Origin: Chlorocebus sabaeus
Taxonomy: Eukaryota > Chordata > Mammalia > Primates > Cercopithecidae
Reading direction: 5' to 3'
NCBI RefSeq assembly: GCF_047675955.1
Contig: NC_132915.1
Coordinates: 14,255,766-14,319,765, forward strand
DNA length: 64,000 bases
Made by a program: the position numbers and the translations under genes. Shown here in pieces: positions 34,385-46,625 of the stretch (position 1 is its first letter; each line of letters opens with the position of its first letter). Below the pieces are notes generated by a model that saw only the letters and a program-made list of their open reading frames with translations, did no database searches and was not told the origin of the DNA.

Positions 34385-34665
34385 CTGGTAGCACCCCAGT
34401 CCCTTAAATGAATGAGCAAATGAATGTTCACGAGGCCCTTGCTCTGTGTTGTTACTATACAAGGTGATCTGCATGTATTCTCACATTCAAACCTCAACAA
34501 GCCTCTTAGGTGGATTTAAGGAAATGAGGCTCACATGAGTTAAGACACTTGTCCAAAGTTACATGGTTAGTAAATGACAGGCCCAGAGCTGGAGTCCAGA
34601 TCAACTCCAAGTCCAGTGTGGGACGCCATTGCTAGCTCCCTGGTGATAATTTTGGGTTCAGTCAA
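34385..34665 (+). mobile_element. MIR SINE within a duplicated block (copy A)
   Basis: The MIR core is clear ('ggaaatgaggctcacatgag', 'cttgtccaaagttacatgg', 'aatgacaggcccagagctgg'). Flanking text on both sides also matches 36,240-36,520. Confidence 0.8.
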
Positions 34666-35326
34666 TAAAACAGCGGCTGTTTCATCACAGATGTTTCATG
34701 CTTCACCACTTAAACAAATACAAATGTTTCTGTTCGTAAAATAAACCTCCCAGGTTTTCTCAGAGACCATCTAGCCCATTGTGGTCAGAAAAGAAGCTTT
34801 GAACACGGTGAATTTGCAGTGATTGGTTTTAAGCCCTTTTCCAGGGAGAGGATGAGTGCCTGTGCTTCCTGATGCTTCTCTCTTCCTTTGTGCTGAGCAG
34901 TACAGGCTTTCCTGGACCTGCTCATCCAGCCTTGCCTCCCTGCATTCAGTTTCCCAAGCTGGTGTCCCACCCATCCTCACTGACCTGCAACTGTGTCCTC
35001 ATGCACTTCCCTTGTGAATGATAGTTCAAAATGGTGGAAGAGGAACTCAGTCATCTGCTGAGCACCATTGTGTAAGGCTGGATATTGATATGAGAAAATG
35101 GAGCAGAGCCGTGCAGATAATTGCCTGTTTTTCCAGTTGCCGCATGAGTTGTTAGACTCCCTGCTAGACCTAGGAATTTATGAGTTGCCCAGAATGTTTG
35201 TTTCTTCTTCCTGCTTCATCTTTTCAGTACTTATGCCCGTTTGACCAGCAGAGCAGAAGGCCAGAACTGTTCTCTGTGCTGTCAAATCTGTTCTGAGTGT
35301 ACCATCTTGAGAGAGTACGTGTTGGT
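34666..35326. other. unique sequence
   Basis: No gene or repeat recognised with confidence. Confidence 0.45.
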
Positions 35327-35335
35327 CCATCTTTT

Positions 35336-35643
35336 TTTCTTTTTCTTTTTTTTTTTTTTTTGAGAAGTAGTCTCTCTCTGTCGCCCAGGCTGGAGTGCAG
35401 TGGCGCGATCTCGGCTCACTGCAAGCTCCGCCTCCCGGGTTCACACCATTCTTCTGCCTCAGCCTCCCGAGTAGCTGGGACTACAGGTGCCCGCCACCAC
35501 GCCCGGCTAGATTTTTTGTATTTTTAGTAGAGATGGGGTTTCACCATGTTAGCCAGGATGGTCTCTATCTCCTGACCTCGTGATCAGCCCACCTTCGCCT
35601 CTCAAAGTGCTGGGATTTCAGGTAGGAGCCACCGAACCCAGCC
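35336..35643 (-). mobile_element. AluY-like SINE, full length
   Basis: Antisense Alu with AluY diagnostic text ('ccatgttagccaggatgg', 'tctcctgacctcgtgatc') and many retained CpGs. The 9 bp target duplication ccatctttt is at 35,327-35,335 and 35,644-35,652. Confidence 0.95.
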
Positions 35644-35652
35644 CCATCTTTT

Positions 35653-36239
35653 ATTCTCAATTTCCTCTCACCTGTCTAAGAGGCAGAGGGATGCCACCTT
35701 CTCCCCACTAAAATTGGAGCTTTATGAGACAGAGTTAGCTGTGAGCAGTTTTCCTCTTGCACTGAAGCAGGACCATTAAATTGCTCTCTACTGCTGTTCG
35801 CTTCTGTGTTCTGTTAGTAACCATTAATTAGTTTTAAAGATTTAGAAACTAAACAGATGGGGGAAAATGCTCCAACTTGTGTAAGATCACATTTTTCAGT
35901 CACTTTTATTGCGTGTGAAGGAAAAGGAGAATCATTCTAAAATGAAATTCACAGGTTATCTCCAAGTCTTCTTTGAATAATCCAGCCTGCAAATATTCAT
36001 TTATTATTCATTTGCAATGTGCAAGGCACCATGAAAGATCTTTGACATCAAAAATCATCGTACCACCTCCTACCAGATTAGCTTGTGTATTCTATTCACG
36101 AATCCAGACCTTCTGATCTGGACCCTTCTGGGACATCAAAGGTCAGCCTCAGGATTAGGCACACATTGGTGTGCAGAGGATTGGAGAGCTATCACAAGGC
36201 AAGGGGATTTTTGAGGCTGGCAATTCAAATCCAGTCTCT
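35653..36239. other. unique sequence
   Basis: No gene recognised. Confidence 0.45.
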
Positions 36240-36520
36240 GGCAGCAGCATCGTCCCTTAAACAAATGAACAAATAAACTTTTACTAGGCCCCTGCCCTGT
36301 GTGCCACTATGCAAGCTGATTTACATGTATTCTCTCTAAAATCCCAAAACTACCCTCCGAGAGAGATCTGAGGCAACTGAGGCTCAGATGAGTTAGGGGA
36401 CTTGTCTAAGCTTATATAGGAAATGGCATGGTGAGGACTGCAGCCCAGATCAACACTAAGTTCAGTGTGTAAGCCATCACTCTCTCTCTAATGGGAAGTT
36501 TGGATTCAGTTCAGTAAGTG
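36240..36520 (+). mobile_element. MIR SINE within a duplicated block (copy B)
   Basis: MIR core ('caactgaggctcagatgagt', 'gggacttgtctaagcttat') with the same flanking text as copy A about 1.86 kb to the left. Confidence 0.75.
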
Positions 36521-36764
36521 CAGTGGGGTGGGGTCCAGAACCTTCTCTGGGCTTTTCTAGATGCGGTCCAGTGGAGAGGGAACTACAGATGGAACTTCAG
36601 AGCAGCTGGAATCTGGGGCTGTGGTGCTTAGGTCTTCCCTGAGTGGTGGAACCTCTCCTTATGTAAAGAAAATTCTTTTAAATTTGCTACTCCAATTTCT
36701 CCTGGAAAACTGGTAATGGTTATGAGTTCATAGCTCCTATCAACCAGATTTAATGGTTTCAACA

Positions 36765-36896
36765 CACCGGATCAGCTGTACTTTAAAAAGTACAAATGCC
36801 TAGGTCCTATCCCTAGAGCTCCTTAGCCTGGGAATCTCTACTTTTATAAAGCTCCAGGGGATTCAAACGTGCAAAAGAGTTTGAGAACTAGTGGAC
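36765..36896. mobile_element. MER5-like hAT-Charlie remnant
   Basis: 'cctaggtcctatccctagag' core, 'cttttataaagctccagggg' and the closing 'gagtttgagaactagtg' fit the MER5 family. The left end is decayed. Confidence 0.65.
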
Positions 36897-39800
36897 CAGC
36901 AGCTGCTCCTGCGGGCTTTCTCCCTGCCCCCCATCTTAGCTTTCTGAGATCTCCCATTGGTGAGAAGCCACTGGCTGCATGAGTTTTAATTATGTATGAC
37001 CATGGAGCCTTTACTTGACAATAGCCGGTTTCTAATTCCCGTGTGAGCTTCGAATTCAGGCATTTCCCTCTCCTCCAGTTTAATGTTTTTTGTTTTTTTT
37101 CTCAAATAAAAAAGGACGTTGTTGCTCTTATTTAATTCCATGTTTTCCATGAGGTGGTTCATGCATCCTTATCAATGACTTTGAAAAGGTGCAATTATTT
37201 GGTTTTAAGTTTCTCCTCCACAAATGAGTGGTAGCCTCATGAATAAAAGATGACTCCTTTTTCTCACCAGGCACTTCCCTGCTGCCCTTGTGCTCTCTCA
37301 TTTGACTTTGACATCTTGACAATTCGAATTCTCCCTGGCAGGTGTGAAATCCTGAAGTTCCTTGACCTGTAGGTATACCGTCTAATGATTGTCTATGAAG
37401 CATCTGACTTTCTTAGAAGTGGCTTTGTTAGGTTTTGAGTGAATCCCTACCGGATTGATTTTGGCATAGCTGAACTCTGTTAGAGTGACCTGAATAGTAG
37501 TGAACCCTCAGCAGTGAACTGCTACTTACCACTCTGGGGATGAGATTTAATTTTTGTTTACCTCTGTCTTTGATTTAGATGGCTTTATTTGCTTGGCGAT
37601 GGATTGTCTCCAGCCAGTGTAAGTCTTCATTCCTGCTCTCATCTGTATCTTGCCTCTTTTTAGTTTAACCTCCTTTGAATGCTTTGCTGTGTAGTTGGGC
37701 ATTTGTAGAACATACTGGGGCAGCATGCCTGGATTAGCTTTCATGGTAGTTGCCTCCCAGCTCTGAGCATTCCAGTACTGATCCCTTTTATCTGACTGGA
37801 GTGTTTGGATACACTCATTTGGTCATGATGCTGTCTGGGTTTTAAGGTGGAGCTGGAAGTCAAAGCCACGGCCATTATATGGCTACTTGGCTGCTCTCAT
37901 GGGCTTGGCCCCAAAGAGGAGCTTCCCTGCTCTTCTCCACCCTCCTCCCAGATCCCATGTTGCCAGGGCTGTTTAGTCCTCCGCTTCTCCAATAGCTGAG
38001 CAAAGGCCAATGGTGATAAATCGCTGTATTTTTCATTTCTGTTAATTGCCATAAAGTTTCCACGGACACATTTACTAATCCTGCTATTGGGAAGGATGGG
38101 AGCAACTTACCAAGCTTCAAATTTTCTGAGGAATCTGGGACAGCAGGGATTTACATAGCCGGTGACAGAGCTGAGAACTAAATCTAGCAGGACTTCACTT
38201 GTCTGGGCCATAAGCCTAATTAATTCCTCATGGTTAATAAAGAGAAGAAATGAACCTTTTAGGAATCTGACGTTTTGTCCGACTCGATTGACCTCAATGA
38301 ACTGCTCTTTGTGGCCATGTGCTTTCAGAATCATTTGATTCTGAAATCTGCCCACCTGAAATCCCTGGCTTGGTTACTTCTCTCCATATAGCAGGGATTC
38401 ATTTAACATAATTTGAGAATGCAGTTTCAGGTGGTTGTTACGGTTTTGGTGGGTGATATACCTAGACAAGACATATAAATAGAATGACCGAAGTCACATG
38501 TATTTTCTTATACAGATCAAGTTTGTAAGAAAGGACTGGTTTCTGACCTTGAATCTGTCTTTCAATTTCTTATGGAAATGATTTCAAATGAATATAAAAC
38601 CTGTAATTTAATTTCTTATAGAATTGATTCCATCAACTTATATATCCACATTTAATCAATTGGGCTTAGCTCTATGCAATGCCACTTGCAGCCTGTTGTC
38701 TAACAAGATATGTTATGAACAATGAACTTATTTTTTGGCCAATGTCTTTATTACTACTGATTTTTTTTTTTAGAATTTTCCTAAGGATAGTTGGGAATGA
38801 GGCCTAAGTATGATTCTTCCTTGCCTGATGTTGTCTGATAGAGAAATAGAAAAGCTTGCATCTTAATATCCAGCAGGTTCTTGAACAATTAAAAGCATCT
38901 CATGTTTGTGACTCCTTTAAAAAAACCATCAAACTATTTACTGTGACAGAAATTAGGAAATAGGATTTTGGTGGCTTCAAGATCTCTATAGGTAAACAAT
39001 GCAGTATTCAAACTGCAGCAAGCTTAGATTGGAGCCCTAGAGCTCCCAAAGACAGAAGACGAGATGGCAGTATTCTAAGGCACTAGCAGATCACAGCACT
39101 GCAAATCCTTTGTCTTGGCAAGGCACAAGGAGACCTGCTTATGCAGCTTTCAAAGGTATGTGTCAGTCAGCTAAAATGTAATCAACTCAGGTACACTTTT
39201 ATTTAACATAATGCATGTCATGGGTTACTATGCAATGTTTTAAATTATTTTCACTGAGACAAATCAGAAGATGTGAAATTCAGGAGGGTCTCTTTGGCAG
39301 AGCTTCTGACCCGTGTCTTAGAGGAGCCTTTCAGTTTCACTTAATGGCCTTTCAAGGAACCAAACCAGAGCTCTCTGTTTTATCTTTCCCCTTAGAGGAA
39401 CATTTCTCCAAATCCCTTTAGTAATAGTGGTTCTGAAGGTGGTTCCTTTCCTGACTAAAGCACAGACAAAAGGCCCTCAACTCCTGGGCTTCCTGCTGAG
39501 GTTAAGATCAAGAAGTAATTATTTAAAACTGGCCAGGCAAGGTATTTTGGTTTGGGTAACACCTGCCATTTTCTCCATAATTTGTAAGAGAAATCTTTTT
39601 ACCACGAATGCTTTATTTTCTGTTATCTGCATGGCAAACAGTTTGGTGGTTTCCCAAAGGATTAACAAATTTGAAATTCTTTTGATTATTTAAGAGCCTG
39701 CTCAATATTAAGATGCAAGGCTAACATTTCCTCTGTCAGACCTAGGTCGGTGTCTGTTACTTATTTGCAGTGAGGGAAAATGTAGGTGGAGCCTTTGCCT

Positions 39801-41320
39801 GTTGATGTGCAATGTGATATTTGTAGCTCCTCTTGTTTATTTCAGCAGAACCAGCATCTTTTTGGGTGGTCCAGATTCTACTATTTTAAACATTCTCCTA
39901 AACATTCACCATCTCTGCCTTACTTACTGAGAAACTAGACATTTTGTAGTTAACTTCCCACACATGACCTGTACACAGGCGCACCTGTGAAGGTAGAGAG
40001 ATGTTGGAATTGCTGAATTCTAAACTGCTCACAGGGTATCACAGTTGAAGTTCAACATGGCAGAGGTCTGTTTTGAAATGATACACCTCCAGGCACTGTT
40101 TCGAGCTCTCATTATTTGCCTGCACCAGCCGGTACGCATTTCCTTCACAGTCTTTTCTAGGGTACCTAGAAGGGTTGGCTCTGAGAGGGTGACTTGGTGG
40201 AATGCAGCATCTGTTAGGCAACGCTCAGCACATGGCGTTTAAACTTGCTATTTTTCCTGATGAACATACTGAGATTCCTTTCTCAGAAATGTGTAGCAAA
40301 AAAGGTGCAACTGAAACCCGGGACTTTGGGCTCAGGGAGATTGTGGAACTCGGCTTCCTAACCTTTCTGTTTACAGCAGAATTTGAAACAAAACAGTTTT
40401 CCCACCCCGGTAGGCAGTCTTTGTTGCCAGAAGAAAAGCATCATGTCTTTTTGAGGTATTTGCCCTAAACCAAAATGCAAATTCTTAAAGAAGTAAAATG
40501 CAGAAAAACCTAACCCACCTCTACTGATGATGGTAATTTCCTAGACCGGAGTTCTGCTTCCCGCGGGGATCCCTCGGTAATTACAGGGAAGGCCACTAAG
40601 GGCCAGGTTGAATCCCAGAGTCCTGATAGCAATGCTTGTCTTCTCTTATTTTGTTCCTTTTTGTTTTCCCCTTGGACTGGACGCTCATGGTGCTCATGTT
40701 ACGGGGTATTGATGAACCCAGGTGCTGCAGGAAGCAAGGCTGTCGGTGGATGTGAAAGGAGATGAGGAAATTCCAAGGGGTAACTATTTCTTGTTGGGAG
40801 TCCCAGAACAGTCTAAGTAGATGGGTCCTTGCAGGCACTTCCTGATTTATCTAAAGAGCCCAGTTGTGAGTTTTGTTGTTGATCAGTTTAAAGCTCATGT
40901 TTAAGACTTGCTCAAATTAAAACAATTTTTTTAAATGAGTTGAATACAGCTCCAATTGATTAGATGGAAAATAAACAGTAGTTTCTATTACTTTCTTCCC
41001 TATCACCTACTGACTTTAAAGCTGAGAGATTTAATTTCAGTGCAGCGGAGGTAGCTGGCTGGCAGGGTATAGCATGTATACAAGTCCCATTGTTAGGTTC
41101 TTATATGATCTTTACATCACCTTTATTTCTGTGAGTTATGTGCAGATTTGCCCTCTCCAAGAAATTCAGGCATATTGAGAATGTAAATCGTACAGAAATT
41201 TGGAAAAATGAAAAACAAAAATCAAACAAAAAAGCCTGGTGTTTTTCTGTACTTTGAAGAAGGATTTGTGTGGAATCTGTGCTGGAGAAGGAGGACAGAG
41301 GAAGGAAAGAAGAGGGACTG
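36897..41320. other. 4.4 kb repeat-poor block
   Basis: Almost no recognisable transposon sequence in a window otherwise dense with them. TAATTA homeodomain-type cores occur (for example near 38,219). Open frames on both strands lack domains and clear splice-bounded exons. It could be conserved non-coding DNA, but conservation cannot be seen from one sequence. Confidence 0.45.
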
Positions 41321-41327
41321 GAGTTTT

Positions 41328-41468
41328 GTTATTTATTTACTTATTAACAAGAGAGAGGGTCTCACTATGTTTCCCCAAGCTGGTCTCAAACTCTGGGGCT
41401 CAAGTGACCTTCCTGCCTCGGCCTCCCAAAGTGCTGGGATTACAGGCATGAGCCACCGCACCTGGCTG
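41328..41468 (-). mobile_element. Alu left-monomer fragment (FLAM/AluJ-like)
   Basis: About 140 bp of antisense Alu left arm after a TTTA-type tail. Confidence 0.85.
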
Positions 41469-41489
41469 AGACTGGAGTTCTGGGAAGAG

Positions 41490-41665
41490 CACTGGGACAG
41501 GAGTCAGGACACGGCTGTCGTGGACTTGCTGTGCGCTCCTGGGGTCATGACAGTTTCCTCCTCTGTAAAATGTGGTTCATCTCTGTGTTGCCTTGTGAAC
41601 TTCGCATGTTGTTGGTGAGACTGAATGGATGATGTGTATAAAATACAGAATGAAGGGCCAGTTCA
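41490..41665 (-). mobile_element. MIR remnant
   Basis: 'cagtttcctcctctgtaaaatg' with surrounding text matches the reverse strand of MIR. Confidence 0.65.
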
Positions 41666-41730
41666 GCTTAAAAGATTCCCTAGGGGCTGCTAATTCCATC
41701 TCAAAGGAACCTCATTAAGCTGCTGCTGCT

Positions 41731-42032
41731 TGTTTTGTTTTGTTTTGTTTAAGACAGAGTTTCTCTCTGTTACCCAGGCTGGAGTACAGTGGTGAAATCT
41801 TGGCTCACTGCAACCTCAATCTCCTGGGTTCAAGCAATTCTCCTGCCTCAGCCTCCCGAGTAGCTGGGATTATAGGCGCACACCACCACGCCTGGCTAGT
41901 TTTTTTATTTTTTGTAGAGATGGGGCTTTGCTATGTTGGCCAGGCTGGTCTGGGATTCCTGACCTCAAGTGATCCACCAACTTTGGCCTCCCAAAGTGCT
42001 AGGATTATAGGTGCGAGTCACTGTGCCCAGCT
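41731..42032 (-). mobile_element. AluS-like SINE, full length
   Basis: Antisense Alu with a (TTTTG)n tail at 41,731-41,751. 'ggaacctca' occurs at 41,707 and again at 42,033, a possible target duplication, but it is not adjacent to the tail. Confidence 0.93.
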
Positions 42033-42041
42033 GGGAACCTC

Positions 42042-43104
42042 AATTATCTTTGACCAGTTTAAATGTCCAAGTGAGAGAGACCCTCTCACAGTGAATGAAA
42101 ACCCACAACCCGGGAATGGGGTGTCTACCAGAAAGAGTTGTAGGTCATTAAATTGCCTCTCTGAGACAGATCATGGGTTTCGATCAGATTGTGGTATGTT
42201 TGGGGAGCTTGCTTCAACTTTTTGCATCTTCCCTCCTCAGGAAGTGCTAAGCACTGTGATTCTGGACCTTTTGGGAGAGTGAGAGGATTTGCTGTTAGAA
42301 CAAAGAGGGGTGATGGTGACCCTTAAAATCCTCCACTATCTAATGGGGCACAGCATGAGCCAGAACCTAGCTGGCCCCCTTGGGACAGACTGCTGGTTCC
42401 TGAACCAGCAACTGTGACCATGGATGTGGGCTTATATCTGGAGGTGACTGCTGGTACCCATAGAGAATTTGGAAGGCAATGGATGAATGAGTCCTGTTTG
42501 ATCAGGACACTACAGCCTCTGATCAGAACACACCGTTCTTTGCCAGCCCAGATAAAGAAGCTGTTAAATAATTCATAAGGCTTACCGTCAGCATTAACAA
42601 TGGGAATGCTTCAATATGAAGTTGAAAGAGTGGTGGCTGCTCCTTGCAAGGTGATGGCAGGAAGTTTGATGGCCTTTGTTGCCAGTGAATAATGATCATT
42701 CATGCAGGGGGTGTGTACAGTTAGATTGGGTACTTGGACAGATATGCCGAGTGTCAGGGAAAAGCTCAGGAATCCTGAAATAAGAGGGATGGCAGCAGGG
42801 CTGGGAGGAACAGGAGGAAGAGGCTGAATCAATTCTTATGAGATGTGGGGACCGGGCAGAGGTGTCTACATGTCAGATGACATATTCTCTCCTTCCTCTG
42901 CCTGGCAGAGGGTAAAAATTCAGATGACACGCTGGCCATCAATGGGCAAGGGCCCAGTTTCTTTATGGGGTGGGCAGCAGGTAAGCATGAGCTGCTTTGT
43001 CAATAATGTTGTGCTGATTCTGAATGTGGGGTGGGCAGAGCACTTTCTTTCTAGGCTGGAATGGATCTTCTTGGCAAGAGCAAAATGGTTGTTATTATTA
43101 TTAC
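42042..43104. other. unique sequence
   Basis: No gene recognised. Confidence 0.45.
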
Positions 43105-43479
43105 TGATATGGTTTGGCTGTGTCCCCACCCAAATCTCATCTTGAATTGTAGTTCCCATAATCCCCATGTGTCGTGGGAGGGACCTGGTGGGAGTTAATT
43201 GAATCATGGGGGCAGTTACCCCTATGCTACTGTTCTCATGATAGTGAGTGAATTCTCATGAGATCTGATGGCTTTATGAGGGGCTTTCCACCCCTTTACT
43301 CATTCTTCTTTCTGCCGCTATGTGAAGAAGGATGTGTTTGTTTCCCCTTCTGCCATGATTATAAGTTTCCTGAGACCTCCCCAGTCCTGTGGAACTGTGA
43401 GTCAATTAAACCTCTTTCCTTTATAAATTACCCCATCTCACATATGTCTTTATTGGTAGCATGAGAATAGACTAATACA
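43105..43479 (+). mobile_element. solo THE1-type LTR (ERVL-MaLR)
   Basis: A 375 bp sense LTR from 'tgatatggtttggctgtgtc' to 'gaatagactaataca'. No exact 5 bp target duplication was found, and no internal viral region adjoins it. Confidence 0.92.
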
Positions 43480-44772
43480 ATCTTAAATATAATTATTATT
43501 TTGAGAGACAGGGAGAAACTACTTTATTGTTTTACCAACAAGGAATCCTGAATATTTCAGTGTGTAATGTTAACAATGTCTTGAGCAGATAGAAAAATCC
43601 TCAGAGCAAAATGCTTGCTGACTGCCTCTGAGTCCCTCCATTCTGGTATTATTTCCTTTCCTTCCCTTTGCTATCAGAGAATCCCCAGAACATCATGGTG
43701 CCATTTTTACATCCTTCTCAGGCAATCTAACAAGATTAGGGTATTTCTGTGGCTTGCCAACCACCAAGGAGACATGACCGTGTGTCTGGATTATATAATA
43801 CTGATAGATTATTATTATTTTGAGGATAATATTTTTAATGAAGTCAATTTTATGGCCATACATGCTGAAGTAGTGTTGTTTCCTATTGAGGGAAAATAAA
43901 AAATTATCATCCCTGTTTCTGAAACATAGGTGTGCCAGGATAGTTCATTGAGATATTAATGAATAAACATGTGGTCTTCTTCTATTCCCTATTTTCCTCT
44001 GTGATCTGATTAGGAAGGCAGCCAGAATTGCTGGAAGATGTAAGCTCTTCCTTTCTTCTGTGAAAGGTGAAGCTCTAGAAAGAGATGTCTCCAAGTGTTC
44101 CTGATGGATGGAAATAAGAGCCTTTGAGATGCAGAGGGGAGTAAGGGGAGGGAGATACCAGGAACCTGGAAAGCGGTTACCATGGAAACAGTGTGCTAGG
44201 GATGTGGTGGTACCACGGAGGAGATGGCACCATGGTAATTCCACTGAGGATGGATCTAGGAATATGGACTCCCAGCCTTGCCACAGAGCATGGGACCCTA
44301 GAGGCATCAGAACAACTGGACCTGAGATGCCAGCTGGGAAAATGGGCATCTTAGCTGTAATCATTGAGGACTAGAGGATAAGACCTCAGGGGCCTCCTTG
44401 TTGTTTAGATGCTTCAGAGACCGCAGGACCTTGGCATAACCTTGGCCAAAGTACAGGGCGTGTATATGCATCAGTAATAGCTGAGATCAAATTTCCTTCC
44501 AGCCCAGTGGTATGGGGGGACCAGAGCCAGATTTATATGGCAAAAATGAGAACTGTTGTATTTCTTGCATACCTGAGTTTATCTGTTAAGTAGTCATGGA
44601 TAGGCTTGTGGTTCACCTAATCTAACTTCCTTATTTCACAAATGAAGACAGAGAAACCCAGGACTGTGTAACTTTTTGAGGTTTTTTAACTTATCCAGGT
44701 CTCTTATTCAGGCTCTGTAAAATGAAGTGAATTGGCCAATAGTATTCCTAAGAGAATCTTTGAGAAATTGCT
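43480..44772. other. unique sequence with X-box match
   Basis: No gene recognised. A 139-codon minus-strand frame at 43,945-44,364 has no domain. Contains the RFX-type motif listed separately. Confidence 0.45.
44176..44189. promoter_or_regulatory. RFX X-box match gttaccatggaaac
   Basis: A near-perfect 14 bp match to the palindromic RFX-family binding motif (GTTNCC ATGGNAAC type). It is surrounded by unique sequence. Binding is not shown by sequence alone. Confidence 0.5.
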
Positions 44773-45070
44773 GCTGGGCATGGTGGCTTACTCCTGTAAT
44801 TCCAGCACTTTGGGAGGCTGAGGTGGTTGGATAACTTGAGGTCAGAAGTTTGAGACCAGCCTGTCCAACATGGCGAAACCTGTCTCTACTAAAAATACAA
44901 AAATTAGCTGGACATGGTGGCAGGTGCCTGTAATCCCAGTTACTTGGGAGGCTGAGGCAGGAGAATTGCTTGAACTCTGGAGGCAGAGGTTGCAATGAGC
45001 TGAGATCACGCCACTGCACTCCAGCCTGGATGACAGAGATTCCATCTCAAAAAAAAAAAAAAAAAAAAAA
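44773..45070 (+). mobile_element. AluS-like SINE, full length
   Basis: Sense Alu with a 22 bp A-run. Target duplications are gaaattgctg (44,764-44,773) and gaaatggctg (45,074-45,083), with one mismatch. Confidence 0.95.
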
Positions 45071-45084
45071 GAGGAAATGGCTGA

Positions 45085-45850
45085 AGGAATTAAGATTTTT
45101 GCCACTTTTACATTCCTTTAAATTCCCTGAACACCACAAGGCCTTTTCATATGCTACTTTCTCTTGGAGCTCCCACCTCACACAAACCTGGTTCATCCTT
45201 TAGGACTCAGCCAAATGTCATCTTCCCTAGGAAGCCTTCCCTGATACCCTGTGTTTCCTCAAGACTGACACATCCTGGGTTTATCCCATGTGTTAATTTT
45301 CCATTGATTCTGTAACAAATTGCCATAAACTGAGTGGCTTGAAACTTAGTGGGTCTCAGTGGGCTAAAAAATCGCAGTGTCAGTAGGGCTGTGTTCCTTC
45401 TGGAAGCTCTAGGGGAGAACCTCTTTTCTTGTCTTTTCCAGCTTCTAGAGGTGACTTGCATTCCTTGGCTTGTGGCCCCTTCCTCCATCTTCAAAGCCGG
45501 CATCTTCAAATATCTCTCTGACTGTGAACTCCTCTGCTCCCTTCTTCCACGTCTAAGGACGCTGTGATTACTTTGGGCCCATGTATGTGATCCATGGTAA
45601 TCGGGTTAGTAACCTTAATCTCAGCTGCAACCTTCCTTGTCCCTTGGGCATTCATGAGTTCCAGAGATAAGGACATGGCCATCTCTGGGGCCATTGCTCT
45701 TCCCCTGACCCTATTGGTGCACTTGTCACACGTGTGATAAGTGCCCCTCACCCTGGCTGTCCCCACCTCTACACTCCAAGAGCTCAGGGGCTGTGTTTGT
45801 TTCCTGCTGCCTCCCCAGAAATGTGTACAGATGTGTCAAACTAGAAGCTC
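45085..45850 (+). mobile_element. L2 3' region, split by an older repeat
   Basis: 45,130-45,275 shows the L2 signature 'ccctaggaagccttccctga'. L2 text resumes at about 45,745 ('ctacactccaagagctcagg', 'gtgtttgtttcctgctgcct'). The block 45,290-45,725 lies between. Confidence 0.75.
45290..45725 (+). mobile_element. ancient interspersed repeat, family unresolved
   Basis: I recognise the text as a dispersed mammalian repeat ('aaattgccataaactgagtg', 'ttccttctggaagctctagg', 'ggccccttcctccatcttca'), probably LTR- or MER-type, but cannot name it. It interrupts the L2. Confidence 0.6.
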
Positions 45851-46249
45851 TAAGATGATGGTGTGATCTGTATTGTATAATAAAGAGATTTAAATTAGTT
45901 ACTAACATTTAAAAATTGGGATACTTTGCTTATATATTTTTAAGTGGGAGAATAAACAAATAAACAACAACAACAAAGAAAACCTAATAAAGTTACCCAT
46001 GACGGGCAAGGGAAAAACAGATGGAAAGGATGGAAATTAGTCTTTTCTGAATGTACCTTTTTGGTATATTTGACTTTGAAACCATGTACATGTTTTACAT
46101 CATTATAAAACAAAGTTAAGTTAAAATGAGACAAAATGAAAATGGATCCCTTTTTCAATGAAAATAAAACATTCCCATTTTTAAATGAAAATTATGGAAC
46201 TGGACACAGGACACAAAGGACCTTGCTCCGCTTGGCCCTGTACCCCCGA

Positions 46250-46340
46250 CACATTAACTGCCTGAGACCTGTGGGCATTGGCATTAGGACCCAGGCTTGT
46301 AAAAGGAACCCAGTAAATGTATGTGTTGAATAACTTGATG
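46250..46340 (+). mobile_element. possible L2 3'-end fragment
   Basis: Ends 'cagtaaatgtatgtgttgaat', like the L2 terminus. Weak. Confidence 0.35.
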
Positions 46341-46625
46341 GTGAACTTAAAGTATAGTTGATGGATGGGTTAAATGGGGAGAGGGTTGAGAGCAGACGAT
46401 GAGCTTGGGGAGAGGGATTAGTATTAGATTGGCAGAGAACATCTGGCCAGGTGGCATCCAGTGTAATGTCAGGAGACGTGCTGTTTTAGCTGGCATCTTG
46501 AAAGCAGGGCCTGCCTTATGTGCAGGTGATTTATTTGGGAAGTGATTCCAGGAAGTCAGAGTGAAGGAGTGGGGAGACTGAGGTAGGGAAAGAGTAGAAC
46601 TGAGGCAGGGAAGGAGTAAGGGTGC

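Noticed and set aside
41740..42282. 180-codon open frame on the plus strand
   Set aside because: Most of it is antisense Alu translation of the familiar 'LLPRLEYSGEILAHC' type; the remainder has no domain.
43105..43479. Possible intact endogenous retrovirus around the THE1, MST and MLT1 LTRs
   Set aside because: None of the four LTRs has an internal region or a partner LTR in the right orientation and distance; all are solo LTRs.
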